NCBI RefSeq assembly: GCF_900101435.1
Contig: NZ_FMZH01000008.1
Location: forward strand, 124,001 to 188,000
From: Pedobacter soli
GTDB lineage: Bacteria > Bacteroidota > Bacteroidia > Sphingobacteriales > Sphingobacteriaceae
Direction of reading: 5' to 3'
DNA: 64,000 bases
In this document: one piece after another, positions 17,309 to 25,382 of the stretch
Numbering within the stretch: position 1 is the stretch's first letter
Layout: each line of letters opens with the position of its first letter
The notes under the pieces: model-generated
Databases searched by the model: none
Seen by the model: only the letters and a program-made list of their open reading frames with translations
What the model was told of the DNA's origin: nothing
Made by a program: the position numbers and the translations under genes

Positions 17309-18115
17309 CTATTTTACGATTCCGGCAAAGCGTTGATAAAATACAGTCGGACTGTTCTCGTTTTTAGGGGCGTATTTTCCGGCGATAATCGGCACATAAA
17401 TTACGCGTCGTCTGCTCGCTTCGCCCCGAACTGATGATTCGGCCACGCGGTGCCAAAGCCGGCCATCGTGTATGGTTAAATCGCCTGCCTGTGGTAATAT
17501 CGATACTTCCTGCGCGTCGGGTTTGTTATCTAAAAAGTATTTCTTACGGAAAAGCATCTGGTAAATACTTTGTTTATGGGTACCGGGAATAATTTTTAAA
17601 CCACCATTTTCGGGCTGCAAAGTGCTGAGGTGTATACCCACATTCAGCATCGGATTTAGTTTGGTACCATAGAATATATCTCGTAAGCCATCGGTATGCC
17701 AGCCCATTTTGCTAAACTTACTTTCGGGTCCGTTAATGTAGTGGTTAAACACCATGCCGTCTTTTTCTTCTGTACCTAAACGGGCACCATCACCAGCGAG
17801 TTGAAGCAGCGCATTAAAACGCGGATCGAGCAGTAAACCGCTTAAAGTTTGGTGGTGCTGGTTAATAAAAGCAAAACGTTGCACAATAGATGAGCCATCA
17901 AGGTCTTTGCCATATTTAATGGGCACGCCATTAATTTTCTTGATATCTTGCTGCAGCCATTTTTGTTCTACCTGTTTAGCGGCCTCAATAATGGCAGAAA
18001 CGGTTTCGGGTTCAATAAAATTTTTAAAATGGATAAACCCATGGGTATTAAAAAAATCGAGCTGTTGGCTTGTTAATTGGTCGGATAGGGTAAAGGTTGG
18101 ATACGATGTTGCCAT
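17309..18115 (-). CDS. Phytanoyl-CoA dioxygenase (PhyH) family 2-oxoglutarate oxygenase
   Basis: A protein of 268 residues from ATG 18115 (MATSYPTF); the frame extends 22 residues further upstream, but that extension is not protein-like for the family. The Fe(II) facial triad is visible as HTD near residue 139 and the distal His in HDGRLWHRVAES, with a basic RRRV segment for 2-oxoglutarate. FFNTHGFIHFKNF near residue 21 is the usual PhyH opening. It hydroxylates an unknown, probably lipid or small-molecule, substrate. It heads an operon with a 50-aa protein, a CDP-alcohol phosphatidyltransferase and GtrA, which suggests a role in modifying a lipid or headgroup. Confidence 0.85.
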   Translation of the reverse strand: MATSYPTFTLSDQLTSQQLDFFNTHGFIHFKNFIEPETVSAIIEAAKQVEQKWLQQDIKKINGVPIKYGKDLDGSSIVQRFAFINQHHQTLSGLLLDPRFNALLQLAGDGARLGTEEKDGMVFNHYINGPESKFSKMGWHTDGLRDIFYGTKLNPMLNVGIHLSTLQPENGGLKIIPGTHKQSIYQMLFRKKYFLDNKPDAQEVSILPQAGDLTIHDGRLWHRVAESSVRGEASRRRVIYVPIIAGKYAPKNENSPTVFYQRFAGIVK

Positions 18116-18270
18116 GTGACAAAAAATTAAAGGTTTAGGAAAAAGATAAATTGGATTTAGTATTATGCGCAACAACAGCACATTCGCATGGGCGAGTGGT
18201 TCGGTACTGAAAGGAAATAAAACAAAAATGTTTTATTCGACATAATCTATAGATTTAGTAGTATTTAATA

Positions 18271-18299
18271 CAAACGTAATCTTTTTTTAACATTCCAAA
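18271..18299 (-). promoter_or_regulatory. Promoter of the PhyH operon
   Basis: On the minus strand TTTG (18299-18296) and TACGTTTG (18278-18271) match the Bacteroidota -33 TTTG and -7 TAnnTTTG elements with 17 bp between them. This would leave a leader of about 150 nt before ATG 18115. Confidence 0.6.
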
Positions 18300-18446
18300 G
18301 AATTTTATTTCATTTTTTTGTTTTTTTTATGCTGATTCAGAATTTAATACGGAAGGTGCAGTGAAAAGCTGGAGCCGCCGTACGTTCAATGACGCTAATT
18401 ATAAATTTTCCAAATATGGTTCATTGACCCTTTTATAGCATTAGCA

Positions 18447-18560
18447 TTGCCATCCAGTAGCTATCGGATCGAGCTGGCAAGACGGTTAGTGCTAAAGGGA
18501 CTGTGAAAATGGCTCATTTATTCTTCTATTGCATTAAGATTGCCAGTCAAGCTGGCAATG
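18447..18560. repeat. Pair of REP-like palindromes
   Basis: Two related stem-loops lie about 95 bp apart: TTGCCA/TGGCAA (18447-18480) and TTGCCAG/CTGGCAA with a 5-nt loop (18540-18558). Both are followed by a similar GACGGTnAGT flank. They lie in a gene-free stretch (18182-18794) that otherwise holds only the PhyH promoter and a tandem repeat. Confidence 0.55.
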
Positions 18561-18708
18561 ACGGTCAGTACTACGTCCGCATTAAGAATTGCCTACATGG
18601 GAGGGGGCATTGCAGTGCATTAATGGCTATCTATGGTGATAGTATAGTGGTATTATTGAAGCGGCTTGAAAATTGTTTATTGAAAATTGTTTATTGATAA
18701 TTGTTAAC

Positions 18709-18792
18709 TGCTAACTGGAAACTGCTAACTGGAAACTGCTAACTGGAAATTGCTAACTGGAAATTGCCAACTGAAAACTGCTAACTGAAAAC
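18709..18792. repeat. 14-bp tandem repeat, six copies
   Basis: Six head-to-tail copies of TGCTAACTGGAAAC or one- to three-base variants (starts at 18709, 18723, 18737, 18751, 18765, 18779) end 2 bp before the stop codon of the minus-strand dehydrogenase gene. A decayed seventh copy may precede them at 18695. Confidence 0.85.
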
Positions 18793-18794
18793 TG

Positions 18795-19583
18795 TTAAAC
18801 CTTATAAATCCCTGCGGCCATTTTCTCAATAAAGGCTTTTGGCAAAATCCGGTTGGCGTAAACGCTGATGATATTGGTAAAACCGGGAATAATTTCAGAT
18901 TTTTTGGCAAACATGCCTTTGAGTGCAATTTCAGCAACTTCATCGGGTTTCATGTTAAATTTTTCGGCCATTTTGCTAAAGGCATCCAATCCGGCACGTT
19001 CGGCAAAACCCGTATCAACCGGCCCCGGACTAAAGCAGGTTACCGAAACCCGACTGTCTTTCAGCTCGAACCTTAGGGCCCTGGTAAACAACAATACATA
19101 AGCTTTGGTAGCCGAATAAACAGCCATGGTAGGTACCGCCTGGTATGCTGCGGTGCTGCACACATTCATGATGTAGGCCTGTTTTTGTTTTTGCAGCATG
19201 GGCAGGAAATAATGGCATAGTGAGGTAATCATATTCATATTCAACTGGCACATTTCCAGCTGTTCGCTAAGCTTCAGTTCGCTGAATTTGCCCCACAGGC
19301 CAAAGCCTGCATTGTTTATGAGTATCGAAATATTGATCTGTTTTTTTTCTACCCATTGATAGAGTTCGGAAGCAGCGTTTGGTTCGCTTAAATCGATTGA
19401 TAGACTAAACACTTTTATATCGTAGCTAGCTTGAATTTCCTCCTGCAAGTGAGTTAGTGCAGTAAGGGAGCGGGCAACAAGCAATAGGTTAACTTTTCTT
19501 TTGGCCAGCGCAATAGCCATTGCTTTTCCTATTCCTTTACTCGCACCGGTAATCAGTGCGTAAGTTGCTTGTGTTTCAGCCAT
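18795..19583 (-). CDS. Short-chain dehydrogenase/reductase (SDR)
   Basis: A 262-residue classical SDR. The NAD(P)-binding GASKGIGKA lies at about residues 13-21, NNAGFG near 92, and the catalytic Ser plus YSATK (Tyr and Lys) near 140-162. The overall form resembles DltE-like reductases of 250-270 residues. The substrate cannot be read from sequence. It is divergent from the TonB receptor gene (133 bp between the starts) and its 3' end abuts a 14-bp tandem repeat. Confidence 0.9.
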   Translation of the reverse strand: MAETQATYALITGASKGIGKAMAIALAKRKVNLLLVARSLTALTHLQEEIQASYDIKVFSLSIDLSEPNAASELYQWVEKKQINISILINNAGFGLWGKFSELKLSEQLEMCQLNMNMITSLCHYFLPMLQKQKQAYIMNVCSTAAYQAVPTMAVYSATKAYVLLFTRALRFELKDSRVSVTCFSPGPVDTGFAERAGLDAFSKMAEKFNMKPDEVAEIALKGMFAKKSEIIPGFTNIISVYANRILPKAFIEKMAAGIYKV

Positions 19584-19690
19584 ATCGTATAAAAGGTAGT
19601 TTTTTGGCTAATATCAATAATTCGCGGCGAACAAAGGAAGTTTAAAACAATCTTTTTTCTTTTATTATTTTTAACGAGTCTAAATAATGT

Positions 19691-19698
19691 TAGCTTTG
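19691..19698 (+). promoter_or_regulatory. -7 promoter element for the TonB receptor gene
   Basis: TAGCTTTG is an exact match to TAnnTTTG, 17 bp upstream of the ATG at 19716, implying a very short leader. No clear -33 TTTG is visible. No Fur-box-like palindrome was recognised here, although iron control would be expected. Confidence 0.45.
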
Positions 19699-19715
19699 CC
19701 GAAATTTTATTTTTA

Positions 19716-22067
19716 ATGAAACACACATACTTCAGATTACTTGTACTAACACTCTCTATTTTATCAGCCTTACCACTTTTTGCGCAAACCGAAAAGGGAA
19801 GCATTCGCGGTAAAGTAGTCGATTCGTTAGGCAACAATATTCCCTTTGCCAACATCCAGGTTAAAAAGCAGAACCTTAAAACTACTTCCGATAAGTTGGG
19901 TGCATTTAAACTAAATGCTGTACCTGCAGGGAACCAGCAAATCAGGGTTTCGATTACAGGTTATAACCAGTTGGAGCAAAGCGTGGTGGTTAAGGCAAAT
20001 GATACTACCACTATTACTTTTACTTTAAAGGAGCAGCAATCAGATCTAAACGACGTAATTGTTTCGGCCAGCAGAAGACCTGAATCTTTATCGCAAACAC
20101 CTTCATCGGTGACGGTATTAACTGCGAAGGAGCTGTCTACCCAATCAACCATTAGTCCTAATTTAGCCAATATACTTTCTTACAGCGTACCGGGATTGGG
20201 TTTTTCGACCAATCAGACCGGTAACTCAGGTCAAACCTTACGCGGACGTAATGTACTCGTTTTAATTGATGGTATTCCGCAGTCTACACCACTAAGGGCA
20301 GGGGGAAGGGATATCCGCAGTATCGATCCTTCGGTTGTGGAACGTGTTGAAGTAATTAAAGGCGCTACTGCCATTTATGGTAATGGTGCCGAAGGTGGTT
20401 TAATTAACTACATTACTAAAAACGGAGATAAAGGAAAAGCTTTTGGTGGTTATACACAAGCTGGCTTAACCGGAAACTTAAAAGGCGATAGCACCATTGG
20501 TTACCGCTTTTCGCAACAGTTTTATGGTAAAGTAGCCAAATTCGACTATCTGGTAAGCGGTATGTACGAGAAAACCGGCGTATACCGCGATGCTGAAGGT
20601 TTGGTTATTTCGCCTGAATATGGTCTTGGTGAAACCAAATCGTATAATGGTTTTGTAAAACTAGGGTATAACTTTACGGCAAAACAACGCCTGCAATTGA
20701 TGTACAATTATTTCAGTTCGCGCCAGCATTCGCTTTACACCACCAAAGATGGGGTTTATGGTCAATCGCCAGCCATTGGTGTTTATGGTACACGCTTAGG
20801 TGTTGATGAAGGTACACGCTTTAACCACAACGCCAATTTACAATATACCAGTCAGCAGATTTTTGGTAAAACTGATTTAACAGCCAATTTGTATTACCAG
20901 GATTTTTATACCATTTATTCTAATTCAGCTTCGTTTTTTGGTGGTGGTCAATCGGCCATTACCTCAACCAAAAAAGGTGCAAGGGTAAACTTAAACACGC
21001 CATTTAACCTTACTGCAAATGTACCGGTAACTTTAAATTATGGTTTGGATTTAATGAACGATAAAACGGCCCAGAGTTTAACCGACGGACGTTTATGGGT
21101 GCCTAACATGAACATGGTTAACTTTGCACCGTATTTGCAGGCATCGACTACATTATTTAACGATTTAACCATTAAAGGTGGTTTAAGGGCCGAAAATATC
21201 AATATTGATGTTGATGATTTTAACACCCTGGCAACTGGTGCAAACGGTGCCGGTAGTATTGCAGTACAGGGTGGAAAGTTAAACTACAATGCCTTTGTAT
21301 TTAATGCGGGCGCAAGGTATTCTAAATTTAAATTTTTTAACCCTTTTATCAGCTATGCACAATCGTTTTCGGTTTTCGAGCTGGGCAGGGTTTTAAGGGC
21401 AGCCAAAAGCAATACCTTATCGCAACTGGAAACCAAGCCGATTATTGTAAACAATTACGAGGCGGGTTTTAGCAGCACGGTTGGTAAGTTAAACTTCAGT
21501 GCAGCTTATTATTATAGCACCTCTAAGCTAGGCGCAAACCTGCTTGAAGTAAATGGTACTTACATTTCTCAGCGTATTCCGGAGCGCGTATATGGCTTCG
21601 AAATCCAGGCCGATTACCAGGTCTTACGCGATTTAAGCGTTGGCGGTAACTACGCACAGGTAGAAGGAAAAGGGGATGTAGATAATGATGGCACTTTTAA
21701 CGGAAACGTAGATGTGTACCTCAATACTACCCGGATCCCGCCTTCTAAAACAACGGTTTACTTCAAATATTCGGGCGTTAAAAACCTGACTTTAGATGTA
21801 AACTGGATGCGAGTGGGTAACCGCGATCGCTTTAAAACAAATGCTGCCGGTAAATATTTAATCGGTGAGGGGCCGGTAAAAGCGTTTAACTTATTTAACT
21901 TAGCGGCAGCTTATCAGGTTACTCAACCATTAAGGTTATCGCTTGGTGTAGAGAACCTGTTAAACAAGGTTTATTATCCGGCCATATCGCAGTTTTATGG
22001 CAGTAACGTAAATTATGTAAGGGGAAATGGACGCAGGTTTAACCTTTCAGCTGGTTACGCATTTTAA
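19716..22067 (+). CDS. TonB-dependent receptor, siderophore type, with carboxypeptidase-regulatory N-terminal domain
   Basis: A 783-residue outer-membrane receptor. A signal peptide ends near LPLFAQ (residue 25). A CarboxypepD_reg-like beta domain (about 28-110) is followed by a plug domain (from about 120, ASRRPESLSQTPSSVTVL, GNGAEGGLINYIT) and a 22-strand barrel ending in aromatic Phe (LSAGYAF). The length and plug resemble FecA/ferrichrome-type receptors rather than the longer SusC type. The next gene encodes a PepSY membrane protein of the kind paired with siderophore receptors, so iron-chelate uptake is the likely role. It lacks a SusD partner. Confidence 0.88.
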   Translation: MKHTYFRLLVLTLSILSALPLFAQTEKGSIRGKVVDSLGNNIPFANIQVKKQNLKTTSDKLGAFKLNAVPAGNQQIRVSITGYNQLEQSVVVKANDTTTITFTLKEQQSDLNDVIVSASRRPESLSQTPSSVTVLTAKELSTQSTISPNLANILSYSVPGLGFSTNQTGNSGQTLRGRNVLVLIDGIPQSTPLRAGGRDIRSIDPSVVERVEVIKGATAIYGNGAEGGLINYITKNGDKGKAFGGYTQAGLTGNLKGDSTIGYRFSQQFYGKVAKFDYLVSGMYEKTGVYRDAEGLVISPEYGLGETKSYNGFVKLGYNFTAKQRLQLMYNYFSSRQHSLYTTKDGVYGQSPAIGVYGTRLGVDEGTRFNHNANLQYTSQQIFGKTDLTANLYYQDFYTIYSNSASFFGGGQSAITSTKKGARVNLNTPFNLTANVPVTLNYGLDLMNDKTAQSLTDGRLWVPNMNMVNFAPYLQASTTLFNDLTIKGGLRAENINIDVDDFNTLATGANGAGSIAVQGGKLNYNAFVFNAGARYSKFKFFNPFISYAQSFSVFELGRVLRAAKSNTLSQLETKPIIVNNYEAGFSSTVGKLNFSAAYYYSTSKLGANLLEVNGTYISQRIPERVYGFEIQADYQVLRDLSVGGNYAQVEGKGDVDNDGTFNGNVDVYLNTTRIPPSKTTVYFKYSGVKNLTLDVNWMRVGNRDRFKTNAAGKYLIGEGPVKAFNLFNLAAAYQVTQPLRLSLGVENLLNKVYYPAISQFYGSNVNYVRGNGRRFNLSAGYAF

Positions 22068-22070
22068 TTG

Positions 22071-23174
22071 ATGAAGAAAAAGAATTTAAAAAATACCATC
22101 AGGAACATTCACTTATGGCTTGGCCTGGCGACTGGCCTGGTGGTATTTATAATTGCTATTACCGGATCGATTTATGTATTTGAAGAAGAGATCAGGGAAT
22201 TTACACAAAAAGATTTTCGTTACGTAGGGCTTCAACAGAAGCCCTTTGTGGGTTTAGATAGGGTGATTACTGCTTTTGAAAAATTATCGCCTAAAGATCC
22301 CATCAGGCTGATCCGTATGGAAGAAGCTTTCCCTAATGCAACCGTAGAAATTACCACCAAAAAAGGAGCGGCCTACTACTTTAATCCTTACAATGCCGAA
22401 CTGGTAAAGAAAGGTAGAGAAGATTGGCTCGCAATCGTAGAGCATATCCATACCTCGCTTTTGCTGGGTAAAACTGGAGAATTTATCATGCAATGGTCGG
22501 TGGTGATTTTTGTGATCATGCTCATAACCGGTCTTATACTTTGGTTTCCGGGGCAGATGCGTTTATTAAAGCAATCGCTCACCATTAAACGCAAAGCTTC
22601 TTTTAAGCGCCTAAACTACGATTTGCATAATGTTTTGGGTTTCTATGCCTCGCTCGTACTGTTGGTAACGGCACTAACCGGCTTATACTTTGCTTTTAAG
22701 GGAGTAAAAAATGCGGCGAGTTTCTTTACGGGGAGCAAACTTAGTCAAGGGAAAGCAGTAGTTGCACCAAAACCTGCACAGATTGATCCTTTAGCTGTGC
22801 GTTACAATAAAATTTATACCGCTGCCCAAAAACAATATCCTGGTGCCATTTCGAGTAGTTTTTCTGTTCGCGGTAAAGGCGAACTGCGCTTGCGGATGAT
22901 CTATCCCTACCGATGGGCGCGCAAACAGAACACTTTTTTCTATGATGAAGCAACAGGAGCGATGTTAAGGTCGAAACTTTATGCTGATTTTAACAGAGCC
23001 GATTTGATTGAAGCCACCAATTACGATTTGCATACCGGGAGGCTTTTTGGCTTACCACATAAAATTGTATCTTTTTTCGCTGCCCTGATAGCGGCCAGTC
23101 TACCCATTACCGGTTTTATCATCTGGTGGAAGAAAAGAAAAAAGAAGCCTAAACAGACAGTGCGTATTGCTTAA
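22071..23174 (+). CDS. PepSY-associated membrane protein, siderophore-iron reductase type (PiuB-like)
   Basis: A 367-residue inner-membrane protein with four hydrophobic helices: near residues 15-35 (HLWLGLATGLVVFIIAITGS), 140-160, 185-210 and 330-350. The cytoplasmic tail is basic (KKRKKKPK). It belongs to the PepSY-TM family whose members reduce or release iron from imported siderophores. The frame can start at TTG 22068, but ATG 22071, 3 bp after the receptor's stop, is more likely. Tight spacing with the receptor indicates one operon. Confidence 0.85.
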   Translation: MKKKNLKNTIRNIHLWLGLATGLVVFIIAITGSIYVFEEEIREFTQKDFRYVGLQQKPFVGLDRVITAFEKLSPKDPIRLIRMEEAFPNATVEITTKKGAAYYFNPYNAELVKKGREDWLAIVEHIHTSLLLGKTGEFIMQWSVVIFVIMLITGLILWFPGQMRLLKQSLTIKRKASFKRLNYDLHNVLGFYASLVLLVTALTGLYFAFKGVKNAASFFTGSKLSQGKAVVAPKPAQIDPLAVRYNKIYTAAQKQYPGAISSSFSVRGKGELRLRMIYPYRWARKQNTFFYDEATGAMLRSKLYADFNRADLIEATNYDLHTGRLFGLPHKIVSFFAALIAASLPITGFIIWWKKRKKKPKQTVRIA

Positions 23175-23559
23175 ACCGCTCTAAAACGGATTGGCAGAAT
23201 GCCTGCTGCATGCCTAAATCAAGATTAGCCACAGGCTCGAAATTTTCGGTGATGGTAACAGGATCTTCGCCCGTAAAAGTAAGTTGTGTTTTCCGGCCAT
23301 CTGTTAAGGTATAGGCTATAAACTGATAGGTGCGTATTTCATCGTAAGTACCTTGAAAATCAAAGCTTTCACTGCCGTCTTTTTTAGCCATGGCAAATAA
23401 GAAGCTTTTACCTGTATGGAGATCATTTTCTACATGGGTATTGGTCCATTCGTCATTCGGGCAATTCCATATAGCAATGTGGGCCGGGCTTGTCCACAAA
23501 TTCCAGACTTGCGATATAGGCAGGTTAATGGTAACGGTTGCACTTAAGGTGTTTTTCAT
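23149..23559 (-). CDS. SRPBCC (AHSA1/START-like) domain protein
   Basis: A 136-residue protein with the helix-grip pattern of AHSA1-like proteins: NLPISQVWNLWTSPAHIAIW near the start, FDFQGTYDEI in the middle and TENFEPVANLDLGMQQAFCQ before the long C-terminal helix. Such proteins bind hydrophobic ligands or act as Hsp90-type cofactors; no ligand can be assigned. It is convergent with the PepSY gene and their 3' ends overlap by 26 bp. Confidence 0.85.
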   Translation of the reverse strand: MKNTLSATVTINLPISQVWNLWTSPAHIAIWNCPNDEWTNTHVENDLHTGKSFLFAMAKKDGSESFDFQGTYDEIRTYQFIAYTLTDGRKTQLTFTGEDPVTITENFEPVANLDLGMQQAFCQSVLERFKQYALSV

Positions 23560-23670
23560 CTTTAGGAGTTTAATAAAAGTAAAGTTAAACCGGAGATTGT
23601 ACTTCGTACAGGGGCATTACAGACAAATAAAGTGGGGATTCAGGATTTTTTAACCGCAAAGAGAAGACGC

Positions 23671-24205
23671 CGTCCGACGCATAGGCTAATCACTAAAGAT
23701 GATCGTCATCCTGAACTTGTTTCAGGAACTCTTCTAATTTTTAACCACAAAGCACACAAAGAAAAATACACGGAGCACACAGAGCAGGTTGCAGATTTTT
23801 TTCTGCAGAGAACTATTCAGAGCGTCCGACGCATAGGCTAATCACTAAAGATGATCGTTATCCTGAACTTGTTTCAGGATCTCTTCCAATTTAACCGCAA
23901 AGCACGCAAAAAGAAAAACAAAGAGAACACAAAGCAAATTGCAGATTTTTTCTGCAGAGAACTATTCAGAGCGTCCGACGCATAGGCTAATCACTAAAGA
24001 TGATCGTTATCCTGAACTTGTTTCAGGATCTCTTCCAATTTAACCGCAAAGCACGCAAAGAAAAATACACGGAGTACACAGAGCAGGTTGCAGATTTTTT
24101 CTGCAGAGAACTATTCAGAGCGTCCGACACATAGGCTAATCACTAAAGATGATCGTCATCCTGAACTTGTTTCAGGATCTCTTCCAATTTTTAACCACAA
24201 AGAAA
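23671..24205. repeat. 149-bp tandem repeat array (3.6 copies)
   Basis: The motif CGTCCGACGCATAGG recurs at 23671, 23823, 23972 and (as CGTCCGACAC) 24121, giving units of 152, 149, 149 and a partial of about 85 bp. Each unit contains a hairpin ATCCTGA/TCAGGAT, a stretch of the TTAACCGCAAAGCACGCAAAG type, and a second hairpin TGCAGA/TCTGCA around a T-run. Copies 2 and 3 are nearly identical. Frames across it are not coding. Confidence 0.9.
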
Positions 24206-24539
24206 AGACGTCGAGCTGTTGCCCGCAGATAACCGCAGAATAGGTTTTAAGCACACTATCTTCCGACCTCCGACTTTTTGACTCTTGACTAAGTGCGCTT
24301 TTTTCTTGTATGATAATCAAGACTTTGCAAACAAAAAGTGCTTAAATGTTGTAATACTAATTCCTCTAACACGGGAGTAATTGGAAAGGGATAGCTATGG
24401 ATGTAGTTATCCTTTTCTTTTAAAATTAACGATCGGGGCTTTAATTTGTTTAGTTCATTTTGTTCAGTGTAGCATTTTTATAGCCGCACAGGTTGTATGT
24501 TTTTTGCCAACCATTTGTGGAAGGGGCTGTTGTTTAGGG

Positions 24540-24641
24540 ATGGATGATCGGTTGAACTTTATTTTAGGCATAGTATTTTTATTGGCAGGAGTAATCGTTT
24601 TTTATTTCATTTTCAAACCCGACCGGGAAAAAAGAAGATAG
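24540..24641 (+). CDS. Possible 33-aa single-span membrane protein
   Basis: The frame MDDRLNF followed by a hydrophobic helix (ILGIVFLLAGVIVFYFIF) and a basic tail (KPDREKRR) has the form of a small membrane protein with its C-terminus inside. A longer reading needs a TTG start at 24381 and gives an implausible Cys-rich extension. No ribosome-binding site is clear. It may not be expressed. Confidence 0.35.
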   Translation: MDDRLNFILGIVFLLAGVIVFYFIFKPDREKRR

Positions 24642-24687
24642 TATTATTGTTCAATTGTATTTTTTATTACTCTTGTAAAAAAATAAA

Positions 24688-24969
24688 ATGGACAAACCAC
24701 TCATACATATCACTTATTGCCCTAAATGTGGCTGGATGTTGCGTTCGGCTTACATGGCGCAAGAAATTTTAACCACTTTTGTTGATCAGGTAAAAGGAGT
24801 AACGTTGTTGCCGAGTGAAACATCGGGTGTTTTTACCGTGTATGTAGGCGAAAAGCTGATCTTCGATAGAAAACAGATGCAGCGTTTTCCGGAAATTAAA
24901 GAACTGAAACAGTTAATCCGCGATGAGGTAAATCCTGAAATGAGTTTGGGCCATTCGGATGTTAAGTAG
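24688..24969 (+). CDS. SelT/SelW/SelH (Rdx) family thioredoxin-fold protein, Cys form
   Basis: A 93-residue cytoplasmic protein with the redox motif CPKC at residues 11-14, after ITY, and a following amphipathic helix (RSAYMAQEILTTF). The SGVFTVYVGEKLIFDRK segment matches the Rdx beta-strand region. Selenoprotein W relatives have Sec at the second position; here both positions are Cys. The role is probably a thiol redox activity of unknown partner. Confidence 0.85.
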   Translation: MDKPLIHITYCPKCGWMLRSAYMAQEILTTFVDQVKGVTLLPSETSGVFTVYVGEKLIFDRKQMQRFPEIKELKQLIRDEVNPEMSLGHSDVK

Positions 24970-25143
24970 TTGTTTATCAGTGGTGACCGAATATAGGTTA
25001 AGCCTTTTTTTATTGCAGAACTAGATTAAAAAAATTATTTCTAAAAAGCATTTAAATCTTTTTGATAAAAAAGTATATTAATTCTATAGATTTTGTATAT
25101 ATTTGAATTGTCGATGTTATTTTAATGCATCCCGACAATAGAA

Positions 25144-25214
25144 AGTCATGTGGCCGAGTGGTTAGGCAGAGGTCTGCAAAACCTTTTACAGCGGTTCGAA
25201 CCCGTTCATGACGT
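25144..25214 (+). tRNA. tRNA-Cys (GCA anticodon)
   Basis: A complete cloverleaf of 71 nt folds here. The D stem is GCC/GGC, the anticodon stem GAGGT/ACCTT with loop CTGCAAA (anticodon GCA at 25176-25178), and the T arm AGCGG/CCGTT with loop TTCGAAC. The discriminator base is T (U73), typical of tRNA-Cys. No CCA is encoded. The first acceptor pair is A1 against G72, a mismatch; the other six pairs are sound. Confidence 0.9.
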
Positions 25215-25230
25215 CAGGTTTTAGATTTAC

Positions 25231-25260
25231 AAAAAGCTCAATGTACAATTGAGTTTTTTG
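25231..25260 (+). terminator. Terminator downstream of tRNA-Cys
   Basis: AAAAAGCTCAAT and ATTGAGTTTTTT pair around a short GTACA loop, giving a stem flanked by A- and T-runs, 17 nt after the tRNA. Confidence 0.75.
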
Positions 25261-25382
25261 TTTTTTAGTGTTTTGGTAACAAGAGTTTTATCATTTGCTA
25301 AAAAATAAATCCTCAAATTTAAATCAGAAAAAAATACCTAACCCGCAGAGTTGCTTCTGCTGCCCTATGCTAACCATTGATT

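Noticed and set aside
18503-18697. 64-aa plus-strand frame
   Set aside because: It crosses a REP-like palindrome and repeat-rich DNA and has no protein-like pattern.
18709-18792. CRISPR or integron-type repeat
   Set aside because: A 14-bp head-to-tail repeat without spacers is a simple tandem repeat.
23632-23841. 69-aa frame at the start of the 149-bp array
   Set aside because: It is read from repeat sequence with Lys/His-rich low-complexity content and no start signal.
23671-24205. CRISPR array
   Set aside because: The period is 149 bp with the whole unit conserved; there are no unique spacers and no cas genes nearby.
24381-24539. N-terminal extension of the 33-aa protein from a TTG start
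   Set aside because: The extension is Cys-rich and irregular, and a TTG start without a ribosome-binding site is unlikely.
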